The notes under the pieces are model-generated. The model was not told where the DNA came from and made no database searches. It saw only the letters and a list, made by a program, of their open reading frames with translations. From Anadara kagoshimensis (lineage: Eukaryota > Mollusca > Bivalvia > Arcoida > Arcidae), in assembly GCA_021292105.1 (NCBI GenBank), contig CM037867.1, positions 39,549,343-39,613,342 on the forward strand: a stretch of DNA of 64,000 nucleotides. Direction: 5' to 3'. Both the position numbers and the translations under genes were made by a program. Position 1 is the first letter of the stretch; each line of letters begins with the position of its first letter. This document shows, piece by piece, positions 11,592 to 22,696 of the stretch.

Positions 11592-12052
11592 CACATAGTG
11601 AGTCAAGTGACTCGACTTTGTCATTTGTCACATAATTTTCCTGTGGTGTAATCTTGTTTTTAAGACCTTAATTTTTACGTTTGGAATAAGTATGCAAAAA
11701 CTATTTTCTACACTGATAATGGAAATAATGATTCGCAAAGTTTGAAGCAATCACAACAATAGGTAGTGCAAATATCAAGATACCGCAGACACTATTTACA
11801 GAGTGCGCCTATGAAATATCCGACAGCAGTTATTGATTGAAAGTCGCCGTAGCCAACCGTTGTCATGGTAACAGTTGCCCACCACATGGTAACGAATATG
11901 TCGTAATATAAGGATTCGTTTGACATTATTTCCCCGTAGAATATTAAGCTTGAAAATACTTGAATTGCCGACAACAGAAATCTGAAACCTGAATCACAAC
12001 AGAACTCTGAAACCTGAAACCTGAAACCTGAACCATCACAAAGAAACGGCAA
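11592..12052 (-). pseudogene. Truncated K+ channel exon copy A (decayed)
   Basis: Distal copy of the same fragment. It keeps GEIMSNESLYYD and TMTTVGYGDF, then degrades: the residues after the filter differ from the parent (QSITAVGY), a small insertion near 11795 shifts frame right after GALC, and the parental Trp after QCRK is a stop (TAG). Matching sequence continues to about 11592 in a shifted frame. It shares with copy B the same S5-side deletion and (GTTTCAG)n run, so that deletion predates the second duplication. Confidence 0.82.
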
Positions 12053-12358
12053 AGGGAGCTCTAGACGGCGTTATAGTACTTCTACAACTCTCTAAATGCA
12101 ATCTTTAAACTGGATTATATATTTTAATGGACAGTCAATAACCTAAAACACCGGAATACGGATCACAGGATCCGTCTGGTTCGAATCCGAGTGAAAAAGT
12201 TTGTTAGTCGTTTGACTGGAAGAATCTTCATTAGTGGTACTTATAAGACTTGTGTATTTTATTTACATCAAATGCAATGAACATTCTACATAACAGTATC
12301 ATAATCCTTTCTTAGATCTACAAAATTACAAAATAATCTATTTTTTCAAATGAACGCA

Positions 12359-12820
12359 TTATTGTTTTTTGATATCAGAAGGTGGTGGCTCGACTTTGGT
12401 CTGTGTATATTCTTGTGGCGCAATCTTGTTTGTAAGGCCTTTCTTTTTACGTTTAGAATAAATATAAATAAACCTTTTTTTACATTGATAACATGAGTAA
12501 TGATTCGCAAAGTTTGAAGCAATCACAGCTATAGGGAGTGCAATGATCAAGATACTACAGACAGAACAGAGTGAGCCTATGAAATATCCGACAGGAGTTG
12601 TCGGGTGAAAGTCGCCGTAGCCAACCGTCGTCATGGTAACAGTTGCCCACCACATGGTTACGAATATGTCGTAATATAAGGATTCGTTTGACATTATTTC
12701 CCCGTAGAATATTAAGCTTGAAAATACTTGAATTGCCGACAACAGAAATCTGAAACCTGAATCACAACAGAACTCTGAAACCTGAAACCTGAAACCTGAA
12801 CCATCACAAAGAAACGGCAA
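12359..12820 (-). pseudogene. Truncated K+ channel exon copy B (end of S5, pore, S6, tail)
   Basis: An open frame almost identical to the intact channel from late S5 (FSSLIFYGEIMSNE) through TMTTVGYGDFHPTTPVGY, S6 with ALPIAVIASNF, to the terminal SDIKKQ. There is no S1-S4. Just upstream of S5 about 56 bp are missing, joining S5 directly to the S4-S5 linker region (ATTGCCGACAACAGA on the plus strand). This is followed by a short (GTTTCAG)n run and unrelated sequence. There is no start context and no T1 exon. It is most simply a partial tandem duplicate, non-functional as a channel, although its frame is still open. Use as an alternative 3' exon cannot be excluded from sequence alone. Confidence 0.8.
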
Positions 12821-13025
12821 AGGGAGCTCTAGACGGCGTTATAGTACTTCTACAACTCTCTAAATGCAATCTTTAAACTGGATTATATATTTTAATGGAC
12901 AGTCAATAACCTAAAACACCGGAATACGGATCACAGGATCCGTCTGTTTCGAATTCGAGTGAAAAAGTTTGTTAGTCGTTTGACTGGAAGAATCTTCATT
13001 AGCGGTACTTATAAGACTTGTGTAT

Positions 13026-13031
13026 TTTATT
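13026..13031 (-). promoter_or_regulatory. polyadenylation signal of the minus-strand K+ channel gene
   Basis: AATAAA on the minus strand about 96 nt after the stop codon of the K+ channel exon. The same signal is copied in the tandem unit at about 12249-12254. Confidence 0.45.
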
Positions 13032-13126
13032 TACATCAAATGCAATGGGCATTTTACATAACAATTTCATAATCCTTTCTTAGATCTACAAAAATACAAA
13101 ATAATCTATTTTTTCAAATGAACGCA

Positions 13127-14023
13127 TTATTGTTTTTTTATATCAGAAGGTGGTGGCTCGACTTTGGTCTGTGTATTTTCTTGTGGCGCAATCTTGTTTG
13201 TAAGGCCTTCCTTTTTACGTTTGGAATAAGTATGAATAAACCATTTTCTACATTGATAACATGAGTAATGATTCGCAAAGTTTGAAGCAATCACAGCTAT
13301 AGGGAGTGCAATGATCAAGATACCACAGACAGAACAGAGTGAGCCTATGAAATATCCGACAGGAGTTGTCGGGTGAAAGTCGCCGTAGCCAACAGTCGTC
13401 ATGGTAACAGTTGCCCACCACATGGTTACGAATATGTCGTAATATAGTGATTCGTTTGACATTATTTCCCCGTAGAACATTAAGCTTGAAAATACCAGAA
13501 CCACCATGAAGAAACTGAGAACCATCAGCAGTAGTTCTCGCAAGCTGGCTCGAATTGCCAACAACAGAACTCTGAAAGCCTTGAACTGTTTCGCTAACCT
13601 AAAGATTAGCAGGATTCGGATCATATTGCATGACTTGATAACGAGGTAGAAGTTAGTCGCAGCTGAATTTTCCATGATCAAATCTTTTTCGATTTCTAAG
13701 ATCAACGTCATTAACATTATTATAATCAAAATAATAGTGATGACGCTCAGAGGTTGTTTAAGGAACTTGTGGCGATTCGGACAAAAAATGAGATGTAATA
13801 TAAGTTCTGTTGTGAAAACCAAAAGACAAAATATCTCCAAGGCGAACAAAACCGGAAGTGGATCTTCAAAAAGTAAATCCTTTAGTTTCGTATTTTTTAT
13901 TTCGCTGATGTTGTGGTCTGACAAGTCCGATAAGTATGAATCCGCTCTCAGTTCTGAAATAGTTGCCAAACAATATACCAATGTACTCAATGCCACTACA
14001 AACAGGTAGAAGTAATGCCATGC
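13127..14023 (-). CDS. Shaw/Kv3-like K+ channel subunit, exon 2 (S1-S6, pore, C-terminus)
   Basis: Last coding exon, 298 codons plus TAA, residues 153-450 of the predicted protein. It starts after a good acceptor (pyrimidine tract then CAG at 14024) and opens with AWHYFYLFV, the start of S1. S2 has the FTTE charge-transfer motif and CPN; then S3, an S4 with basic residues at 288, 294, 297, 300 and 303, the linker IRASLREL, S5, the pore TMTTVGYGD (filter 362-367), S6 with ALPIAVIASNFANHYS (about 391-406), and a short basic tail ending SDIKKQ. Family knowledge: LRAS after S4 and SNFAxxYS after S6 are Kv3/Shaw-like. Oddities: S3 has SVIT where Kv channels have NIID, so the gating-centre Asp is absent; the S4 lacks several arginines; the PVP hinge reads PIA. 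The protein should sit in the plasma membrane as part of a tetramer. Whether it conducts alone is doubtful. The 3' end has decayed tandem copies downstream. Confidence 0.9.
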   Translation of the reverse strand, partial: AWHYFYLFVVALSTLVYCLATISELRADSYLSDLSDHNISEIKNTKLKDLLFEDPLPVLFALEIFCLLVFTTELILHLIFCPNRHKFLKQPLSVITIILIIIMLMTLILEIEKDLIMENSAATNFYLVIKSCNMIRILLIFRLAKQFKAFRVLLLAIRASLRELLLMVLSFFMVVLVFSSLMFYGEIMSNESLYYDIFVTMWWATVTMTTVGYGDFHPTTPVGYFIGSLCSVCGILIIALPIAVIASNFANHYSCYQCRKWFIHTYSKRKKEGLTNKIAPQENTQTKVEPPPSDIKKQ

Positions 14024-14064
14024 CTGAAACAGAAAAAAAAATTTTAAGTATAGTTAAAGATATA

Positions 14065-14243
14065 TACAGTCAAACCTGTCTATAAAGGCCACCCAAGGGA
14101 ACCAGTAAAAGTGGCCTTTATAGACAGGTGGTCTTTAGATACAGGTTAGAATAATATGAATAAAGAACAATTGGGGTAAAATTCTACTGGCCTTTATAAG
14201 CAGGTGATCCTTATATAGAGGTCACCTTTAAGTCAGGTTGGAA
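14065..14243 (+). mobile_element. M3 MITE in the K+ channel intron
   Basis: TACAGTCAAACCTGTCTATA at the left, GAGGTCACCTTTAAGTCAGG at the right. It lies within 45 bp of the acceptor of the minus-strand channel exon 2. Confidence 0.75.
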
Positions 14244-14479
14244 TGGGTTTTTGAACCGGAACCACGCAACTTACTGTCGGTAAATCGGGATTTTTTGGCG
14301 TCAGTTTCTTTAGTGAATTTTGAAAAAACATCTATATATAATAGCAAGAATGCAAAAGAGAAACTATTCAAGACTAAAATGAATGGAGATGTGCGGATTC
14401 AGATGTCGACAGACGGACAACGGCTAACTATATATAGCCGTTCTTTGGTATAATAACTAGATACACAATATTAGATATC

Positions 14480-16500
14480 GAAGATGGATAGTAGTCCACT
14501 CGACCATCCCCAATAGAATAGATAAATAATATTGAAATTATGTAAAATTAAAATCGATATTAAGCGATTAAATATTTAAATGGAATCCAATATGTTTTCA
14601 TTAACATCAAACACGTTTCAGATGGATAGTTCATTAACTCTTAATGCTGCAATAAAAATACATTAGGGACAATTTGTTCAATATTAAAGCAAGCTGCTCG
14701 CGAATAAATTGTTTATTCAGGGATGCCACAAACTTTGGCTTATCAAGCCCCTCACAAAAGTTTTATAGTCGTCCTCTAATATGGCTGTCATCACAGTATT
14801 GTTGAAAAGTATTACATCTCTGCATCCAAAATTATCCTGCATATATTTGACGTCCTATAATTATTTCATGGTCCTCTGAATTCACAACTTCTGTAACACC
14901 TACCCTTCCGGAGCACCCGGACTCACTTCCCTGGTGGAAGTTCACACATTTAACTTAATTTACCATTTGCAAAGTTTTTACTTTGCTTTCGGAATGCGAT
15001 TTTGACATGGAGGCATAGATTGATATGTTATGGTTGTTAATGACACGCTGTACCAATATTGACATGATGTAAATTGAAGATCGATAATTAAGAATTAACT
15101 ATTTAAGTGGAGTTCAATATGTTTTCATCAACACCAAAAACGTTTCGTTGATTAATTCTTTATACTTGTAGTAGTATGGTCAATAAAAATACACTTAGGG
15201 GCAAATTGGTCAATATATAAAGTGTCATGTGCTGATTTTGAATTTTTATTAGAAATAATGCATTCAAAATCAGTTGTCATGTGCTGATTTTGAATTTCTA
15301 TTAAAATAATGCATTCAAAATCAGTTGTCATGTGCTGATTTTGAATTGTCATGTGCTGATTTTGAATTTCTATTAAAATAATGCATTCAAAATCAGTTGT
15401 CATGTGCTGATTTTGAATTGTCATGTGCTGATTTTGAATTTCTATTAAAATAATGCATTCAAAATCAGTTGTCATGTGCTGATTTTGAATTGTCATCTGC
15501 TGATTTTGAAATTTTATTAAAAATAATGCATTCAAAATCAGTTGTCATGTGCTGATTTTGAATGCATTATTTTTAATAAATATTCAAAATCAGCAGATGG
15601 CAAAAGCAAGCTGTTCGCAAATAAACTGCACGTTGTCTCGATGATATTGCAAGCCTGGACTTATCAAGGTCCTCAAAAACATTTTTATGGTCGTCATCAC
15701 TATATTGATGACAAGTATCATGTCTCTGTCAGTCTGTATCCAAAATTATCCTGATTTTTGTTTGTTTGTTTGTTTTTTTTTTTTTTTGACGTCCAATAGT
15801 TCCACGTTCCTTTGATTTCACAACTAGCCAGACAGGACCGGAGCTCCCGGACTCGCACCCAATGCAAGGTGGAAGTGTTTAACTAAATTTGCCAGTTTCA
15901 AGGTTTTTACTTTGATTTGTGATTCGGACATGGATTGCTCGACCATATTTGCACATTGAAGTCATTCCCCCGATAGAATTGATAAACATTATGCGGTAAT
16001 AATATTTAAATGATGTAAAATGGAAATTGATATTTATAAATTAACAATTGAAGTGGAATTCAATATGTTTTTTTCAGTAACATCAAAAACATTTCAGATG
16101 AATTGTTGATTATCTCTTAATACGAACAATTTAGTCAATATAAATTACACCAGGGAAAATCTGGTCAATATATAAAGCAAGTTATTTGCAAATGTATTGT
16201 TAATTCATGGATATTACAAGCCTAGGTTTATCAAGGCCCTTAAAAACTTTTATGGTCGTCATCACTATATTGCTTGTAAGTATGGTGTCTCTGTTTGACG
16301 CCCTATAGTTTCATGTTTCTTTTATTCTCAAATTCATATTTTATTTTGGCGCATGTAGCTAACTAGACAGTAGGAGCATGCACTTCCGGAGCACCCGGTC
16401 TCACTTCTAAGGTGGAACCCCACATGCTTAGCTTCATTTGCTGGTTTTCAAAGATTTTACTTTGCTTTTGCGATTTTGATTTGGACATGGATTAGAATTA
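14480..16500 (+). repeat. Three-unit tandem duplication in the K+ channel intron
   Basis: Units at about 14480-15024, 15060-15938 and 15950-16500 each contain a TTCAATATGTTTT leader (TCCAATATGTTTT in unit 1) and then an R1 copy. The middle unit is longer only because of the H array at 15223-15602 and a T-run at 15761-15787. The divergence between units is considerable. Confidence 0.8.
15223..15602. mobile_element. H element expanded into a hairpin array
   Basis: A run of roughly 50-bp and 21-bp modules built from GTCATGTGCTGATTTTGAAT and its complement, starting TGTCAT and ending ATGGCA. Flanked by AAAG at 15219-15222 and 15603-15606. The uninterrupted site (ATATAAAGCAAG) is seen in the neighbouring tandem unit near 16170-16182. 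Confidence 0.8.
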
Positions 16501-16671
16501 TGTTTCACGGTGGTTTTTAAGTTTTGGTTATCTTAACAACAGGTTAAAGTAGAAAACATCTTAGTTATCTTTAGCGTTTTTGTTGTTATAATTTTGGTTA
16601 GAGAGAGAGAGAGAGAGAGAGAGCACCAGAAGTCATTGTTAAGCCCACACTAATTTTATATCATATCTTAC

Positions 16672-17127
16672 CAATGCAAAATTAGAATGCCCTGGGTTTT
16701 CTAAATTTTTCCATATTTCATTGCCAGTTTCCATGCCATTGTCCCGCCCGTGTTCGGACTCGTATATCTCTACTTCTTGTTTCAGGTTCTGTCTAATTTC
16801 CTTTTCCTCTTCGAACTGACAAAACACTTTCCAGCAACATTCTGAAACTATATCTGATGGGATTTCCCAGAATTCCATTTCCTGTCGTATTATTGCGCTA
16901 CAGATGTGCATCGGCATGTGTAATTCGCCGGAAGAAATGGCGTTTATTATAACGTTAAACGCTTCCGGGTCACGGTCAAAGAAATATTCCTTCTCCACAG
17001 TATCATAGTAATCCGATAGTTGACTTAAATCCCTAAGCTTGGTATTGGGTAAATTTTCTAATGTCGACTGAAGAACTATGAAGGAGCGTCCACGTATGTT
17101 GAATTTGATTCGTTTATCTTTTGTCAT
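16672..17127 (-). CDS. Shaw/Kv3-like K+ channel subunit, exon 1 (N-terminus and T1 domain)
   Basis: First coding exon, 152 codons, of a voltage-gated K+ channel alpha-type subunit whose second exon is at 13127-14023. It encodes the cytoplasmic T1 (BTB-like) tetramerisation domain: the IRGRSF core at about residues 11-16, EYFFDRDPEAFN at 47-58 and a FWEI strand. H70, C76, C97 and C98 form the HX5CX20CC zinc motif typical of non-Shaker (Kv2/3/4) T1 domains. I chose the methionine at 17127 because it matches the length of the homologous plus-strand gene at 23617; an in-frame ATG at 17157 would add 10 residues. The exon ends after a TTG codon with donor GTAAGA at 16671-16666, a phase-0 junction identical in position to the plus-strand paralogue. 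After the zinc motif comes an acidic linker (about residues 105-150) leading to S1. No frame disruption is seen. Promoter elements are not recognisable. Confidence 0.88.
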
Positions 17128-17159
17128 TTTTTTTAAGATTAAGGAGCCACGATTCATGT

Positions 17160-18397
17160 ATTCATTTTCTGAAGTTGAAGTCGACAGTTGTCAAAACAAT
17201 CACGAACACTGCAAACAATAAAATTTAAGAAATTAGTTTTTTCAGAAATGAAATTATTTTTTTCTTATTGTTATGAAAAAATGAAAGAATTAGACACTGC
17301 GTAATTTACATTTTTCCAAATCAATTAAAAAAAAAAAAAAAAAAAAAAAAACTTTTTATAAAAAATACAGTCGTATCAAGCAACAAAATGCATCGTTCTG
17401 GCGTAGAGATGCAGATGTTTTTGTGCGACATCCATAATAGCATGACGTCACTGAGACCCAATCATTCATGCAAAAATAGAACCTTTGGTATTTACCCCGT
17501 CAAACTTACCAAAACACCAGCCGCTTTGCAACATCAGCAAAAACGTGGAATAGAATATTTAAAATTGATACACTTCTCATTTCACATTATGTATCAAATT
17601 ATAACTACAATGTATTTAATTTAAATAAAAATCGTAGAGTAATGTGTCTAACACCTCAGTCAATATTATTTCAGTCATCGAAACGTGGAACTGATTCATA
17701 TAAAATAAAACTGAAGAAAAAATACACAATAAAAACATACCAGCGCCAAATTTTGAAAACACCAACCTTCCAATATCTATGGGGTGTGTTAAGTTTTATA
17801 AAAAAAAAACAAAATTAAAAGACATCGATTTCTAAAATAAAACATACTTTTCTAGTTTTTCTGATAAAGTGGTGAAATTATGACATAACAATACAACTAA
17901 ACAAACTCTCTCTCTCTCTCTCGCTCTCTCTTATATTTTCATACCTTTGAAATTAATGACCTCTCTGTCTTTTGTCCGTGTCCTGTAGTGTCTTGTCTTC
18001 ATACCCGAAATAAGAGTTTCTATAGAAATGTATCGCATATAAAGGACAGACAACTCTGTTATCGATCACAAACATTTGTGTGACAAAGATCCAAGTCAAT
18101 AAATGCTTTTAACTCTGATAATAACTTAGATGAAGGTACTTTAATTTCCAGTTGCTTCGTCCCTGGGCTTTTAAAAATGAGGTAATTTATTTGTTCAAAC
18201 ATAATTTATTTGATAATCAAAGGATGCAAATAGGCAAACAACATTGACCTGTCCGCTTGACCTTTTATTAGCAACATTCATATAAGATGATCCATCTAAT
18301 ACATGGGTAGTGTTAGGATTTCCAGTTAATACATAAACAATGCATGTTTCCCTATGATGAAGACGAAAAAACAACTGTGTTTCCCTATGTATAAATG
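17160..18397. other. Upstream region of the minus-strand channel gene
   Basis: AT-rich, with an A-run at 17329-17350 and a CT microsatellite at 17908-17930. No promoter motif can be assigned with confidence. Confidence 0.4.
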
Positions 18398-18790
18398 AGA
18401 GTCCGCGATAGCCTAATGGATAAGGCGTCGGTCTACAAATCCAGGGTCTCTCACCGCTGTGAGTTCGGATCCCGCTCAGACCACATGTGGGAAAGTAGAT
18501 TTTCCTTGCCTTCTTGCCGTTGACCTTTACTGGTTCACTGGTATCAGTATAATGTGACTGGGGAGTGATACGCTTGTCTGCGGCGTACTGACTCTGTAAG
18601 CTAGCGCCTTAAAGTCGCCCTGAGTGCGCGCTAGTACAAGGCAGACCAAAAACACACTCGCACTTCACATGCATGTATACACAAAGTTGCCACGTTTCAT
18701 TGATTAATCCATAGAAATTATTTAAAGCAGTTCTCGTCGCAAATAGCTGAAAAATTGCTGATGCGACGTTAAGCAACATTCAACCAACGA
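18398..18790 (+). mobile_element. S1 SINE copy
   Basis: Same head, body and CAACCAAC tail as the copy at 546-929. The target-site duplication is imperfect (ATGTATAAATG-like before, ATACATAAATG after). An M1 element begins about 20 bp further on. Confidence 0.85.
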
Positions 18791-18811
18791 ACTTATACAT
18801 AAATGTACTGG

Positions 18812-19052
18812 TCCCGGTTTCACAATCATTTCTTAGCTTAGATTTTCCTTAACTTAAATCTGACAAATTTGAAAAAAAGTTATAATTTTGTTAATTTTTA
18901 AATATTCAGGAATTTAAGGGTGTCCCTTTGTAGATCAGTCAAAGCTTATTACAGCTATAATTCAATTTTATCAAAAATTTTAATTGTAGTACCATTAAAT
19001 GTTGCCAAAATTTACCAGCTTAAAGTTAAGGAATGATTGTGAAACCGGGGCC
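18812..19052. mobile_element. M1 MITE-like element
   Basis: Inverted ends CTGGTCCCGGTTTCACAATC and GATTGTGAAACCGGGGCCAG define the outer border of the family. No clear target-site duplication. Confidence 0.75.
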
Positions 19053-19070
19053 AGGTCCTCAATAAATATA

Positions 19071-19415
19071 ACCACTGCGGTAGCTCAGTCGGTAGAGTGC
19101 TCGCTCCGTAAGTGGGAGGTCGTGGGTTCGAACCCCGGCCGGGTCTGACCCAAGACTTGAAAGTGGGTAGTGACTGTTCTTTCGCCAAGCACTCGGCATT
19201 ACGAAATGAAAGTCAAGGTTCTTTCGGATGGGAACTTAAAATAAAAGAGGTCCCGTGTCACGGTGGGCTTGGCACACTAAAGAACCCTGCTGTATAATGC
19301 CATAAGCGCAACGCACAGGCAATATTTCTGCACTTTCGCCTATAGCTGGCGACGTCTCGATATAAGTGAAATATTCTTGACTGGGACGTTAAACACCATT
19401 ACTAACTCACTCACT
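19071..19415 (+). mobile_element. S2 SINE copy
   Basis: Well-preserved head (GCGGTAGCTCAGTCGG; GTGGGTTCGAACCCCGG), full body and a tail with CTCACTCACT. It directly follows an M1 element. Confidence 0.88.
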
Positions 19416-19696
19416 TAATAAAATAAATAAAAGGTCAAGAAGACAAGTCAATGTTGTTTGCCTATACCCTTCCACTTACAACAAACACACAGTTACCGGT
19501 AGACAAAGGATTCAGAAACTAGTGTATTATTATTATATCTCTCGAGAAAAAAAGAAATCAATATTTTTTCAAAAAGAATTGACACAAGTATATTGTTTCA
19601 AGTAATTATTTAATAACCGTTATATAACAAGTAATAAAACATACTTTTATAACAAAATCGTTAAAACAACTACCGGTATTACCCGGAAGATGTATA

Positions 19697-19900
19697 GAAC
19701 AGGTTCCGGTTTTACATTCATTCCATAACTAGATTTTCCTGAACATAAATTTAGCGAATTTGTCAATCTTTTATGGAACCCGAATTACAATTTTTTTGAC
19801 AAAACTAAAATAGATGTTATTCTTCAAAATTACATCTTAAATTATCAAATATCTTGAAATGAAAATCTAATTATAAGTTAAGGAATGATTGTGAAACGAA
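19697..19900. mobile_element. M1 MITE-like element (diverged)
   Basis: Left GGTTCCGGTTTTACATTCAT and right AAGGAATGATTGTGAAACG. Confidence 0.65.
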
Positions 19901-19973
19901 GTGAGTGAATTATTGTTTAAAGCCGTATCAACTCTATTGCAGCTATTCGCGGCTGATTGTGAAACGGAGACTA

Positions 19974-20295
19974 AGTCCCAATTTCACAATCATTCCTTAA
20001 CTAAGATTTACCTCTTAATAAATTTTTAATGGGGGTCGCCGCTGTATCACGTGATCAATACCTCTTAACGTTTGTGCACAATATCCCAAATTCCCGGAAT
20101 GGCGTCGTTTTCACTTGAAAACATAATCTTATTCGATTCCATATCCATTGGAAATAACTTAAGTGTTCTGCACAAACATTAGAGGGTATCACGTTAGTTC
20201 TCACAAAAATGTACTTTCATAACACCAAAGAAAATTGCCAAAAATTACTAAATAGGTGTAGGAAAACCTTAAATGATTGTAAAAATAGAGCTTGG
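19974..20295. mobile_element. M1 MITE with nested foldback
   Basis: M1 left end (CCCAATTTCACAATCATTCC) at 19976 and a degraded right end (AATGATTGTAAAAATAGAGC) near 20290. Inside at 20040-20190 is another foldback: TATCACGTGATCAATACC with ACGTTTGTGCACA against CTGCACAAACATTAGAGGG. Confidence 0.55.
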
Positions 20296-20879
20296 TAAAG
20301 CACAATTTAACTTCCGGTGTAACTTGGAACTCGAGGTGGAGAACAGGTCAAGTTCCGGTAGACCTTTGAGTTGTAGAACAGGGATAGACCGACACAAATT
20401 TGTTCAAGGTGGAGAACAGACAAAGTTCTGGTATAGATTTTAGGTGCAAAACATGCTATATGACAATCTTCAATAACATTTTTCCTAACTAGCGCTTTCA
20501 TGCTTTATGATAATTTTCAGGTGATATTAATTTTAAATGGTTTTTAGCATAAATAAATAATGACGACACGCTTTTTGCATCAGGATGGCGGAAACTGTTA
20601 TGTAAACAATTATGGAGACCCGCGCTATACAGTAAACGAAACGGAAAATTCTCTCCGGCAACAAAAAGACCGATTATTTATTAATATATAAAAACCAACT
20701 TTAAAAAGATAAATAACATTATTTAATCATTGCATCTTCACGCCTATCGGTCGTTCATAATCGGATAGCGGTGTTTACAACGAGTTGATTGAAATATAAC
20801 CAAGAAAAAAGTGGGTGGCGTAACTACGGCAGCGCAGAAGTGATATGAACATATTGTTCATATTGCATGCTTACACCAA

Positions 20880-21660
20880 AGTTATCGCATGTGATTCCAT
20901 ATCCAAATGGAAAAATTGTTCCGCGAAAACTGTAGGAAACACATTTTCGTTGCAAATTCACAAAACAAGGTCATTTTACTGGACAATACGTTATTGTACC
21001 ATGAGAGCAATGTCTTTACTCTCCGTGCAAAACGTTTTGAAAAAATAGTTGCAAATTTACGGAATAAGGTCATTTTTACAGGAAGAACGTCAACTGGCGT
21101 GATTCCATATTCAATAGTATTAATGTTCAACGCAAACTTTGAGTGGAAATATTACGTTGTAAATTTACAGAATATCTGGGGAAAAAAACGTCAAATGATG
21201 GCATTACATATCCAATGGAAAGAATTGTTTTGCGCAAACTTTTGGGGTCATCAAATTATTGTGAACCCAGTGCTGCCATTGCTGCAAGAACTTGGCTAAT
21301 ACCTTTAGAACTGTTTTGCGCTTTAGGGGGAAGTCACATGGTACGCCCGTGAAGTCATTGCTACCAGAAATCACCGACCATAACCTATTTCGCGAGCCCA
21401 TTGCTTTCAGAACTCAATTAATTAAAGCTTATATAACTGTTTCGCGCTTGCAAACGTTTGGGAGTGTCACCTGGCACTCCCGTAAAATCATTGCTGTCAG
21501 AACTCAGTTTGTGCTCATATAACTCCTCCGCGTGTTTAGAGAACTCATTGCTGCTAGAATTCGACCAAAACTTATTATATAACTGTTCTGTGCAACTTCA
21601 TTGGTACATATCACATGGTACCCCCGTGAACGCATTGCTGACAGAACTGGACTAATCCCA
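20880..21660 (+). repeat. Degenerate tandem repeats
   Basis: About eight diverged units with recurring GATTCCATAT, GTTTTGCGC-like, CCCGTGAA and CATTGCT motifs, with spacing of about 80-120 bp. Related wording appears at 20040-20190 and 35910-36480. A 130-codon open frame crosses it but follows the repeat, so it is not called. Confidence 0.55.
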
Positions 21661-21853
21661 TACCAAAAGTTAATTGTGTTGATCGGATCAGTCTTTATTT
21701 ATTGACTTATAAAACTTTAATTTTGGACACAAGAGAAGCTTTGTGATTTGAACTGTTAGTCGGAACATTTGCATATAAATAATTAAATAAAATATTGAAA
21801 AAGAAATCAATGGCTATATACTTCGAATATGACGTTTTTGATTTGATGACAAT

Positions 21854-22013
21854 TACAGTACAGGCCTGTCTAAAGTTTAGTACCAAGCTAACGAATTAGT
21901 GCCGAAACATTCCTGGTTAGCTTATATTTCCGCAGCTTTAATCTACAGTACAGGCCTGTCGAAAGTTAAACACTCAGCTAACGAATTATGGGTGAATCGG
22001 TAGCTTATTCCAG

Positions 22014-22079
<66 letters not shown>

Positions 22080-22317
22080 AGCTCTATATATCCACAGTTC
22101 CACTATCTCTCGGCAGCTTCATGTCCGCTAGCTATTAATATATCAGTCACTTTGCAGCCGAAGCGCGACACGTTTTCGTTCAGTGTTTAACTTCCGACTG
22201 GCTTGTACTGTAGAAAACTTCAAACGGTCACTTGTTCTCCATACTCCAGCCACTCAGCAGCTAAGCTTTCACTGCTTTTCGTTAACTTAGTGTTAAACTT
22301 TTGACAGGTCTGTACTG
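21854..22317. mobile_element. M2 MITE pair
   Basis: Two left ends (TACAGTACAGGCCTGTC at 21854 and 21943) and one right end (GTTAACTTAGTGTTAAAC ... GACAGGTCTGTACTG at 22317). The right part includes a long (GA)n tract at 22017-22082. Confidence 0.65.
22017..22082. repeat. (GA)n microsatellite
   Basis: Interrupted GA repeat inside an M2 element. Further GA/CT tracts lie at 16602-16623, 17908-17930 and 35284-35313. Confidence 0.9.
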
Positions 22318-22331
22318 CGAGTTTTTAATAT

Positions 22332-22389
22332 TGCCATGTGGTACTTTTGAATTTTTATGAAATAATACATTCAGAAGTAGCACATGACA
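22332..22389. mobile_element. H element: 58-bp foldback transposon
   Basis: TGCCATGTGGTACTTTTGAA pairs with TTCAGAAGTAGCACATGACA. Flanked by the 4-bp duplication ATAT (22328-22331 and 22390-22393). TG...CA ends of TGTNR type with a 4-bp duplication resemble Ginger1-type transposon ends. Confidence 0.7.
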
Positions 22390-22429
22390 ATATCTTTATT
22401 GTCAATTTATAATAGCTACAAATGTTAAG

Positions 22430-22696
22430 TACAACACAGGTCTGTTAAAGGTTTAACACTGAGCTAACGAAAAGAAGTTGAAGTTGGGCTACCGAGCGGT
22501 CAAGATATGGACAGCAGTTGCTGTAAAGCTGTTGGAAGATAGCAGCTGAGCAGCTGCAGATACAGAGTGTCCCATAATACATGCCAGTCACACTTTCAAC
22601 TTCTGGGGCCGAGATAAGCTAAAAATTCGGCACTAATTCATTAAAACTGGTATAATATGTAATTTAGTGTTAAATTTTCGACAGAACTGTACTGTA
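22430..22696. mobile_element. M2 MITE
   Basis: TACAACACAGGTCTG and CGACAGAACTGTACTGTA at the ends, bounded by TA on both sides, as for mariner-type elements. Confidence 0.75.

Larger units (their letters stand above)
11592..13126 (-). repeat. 768-bp tandem duplication of the K+ channel 3' exon end plus its 3' flank
   Basis: Two head-to-tail units (12359-13126 and 11592-12358) each contain the 3' flank of the channel gene followed by a copy of its pore-S6-C-terminal segment. The flank blocks at 12836-13110 and 12063-12335 are nearly identical, offset by 768 bp. The unit nearer the intact gene is better preserved than the distal one. Confidence 0.85.

Noticed and set aside
12359-12820. Copy B as a standalone two-transmembrane K+ channel gene
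   Set aside because: The apparent start is in non-homologous sequence made by a deletion and short repeats; it is a tandem duplicate of an exon end without promoter or first exon.
15152-15535. 127-codon reverse frame of repeated QNQHMTTDFECI motifs
   Set aside because: It is the translation of the H-element hairpin array.
20907-21299. 130-codon plus frame
   Set aside because: Lies in degenerate tandem repeats with overlapping frames on both strands; no domain recognisable.
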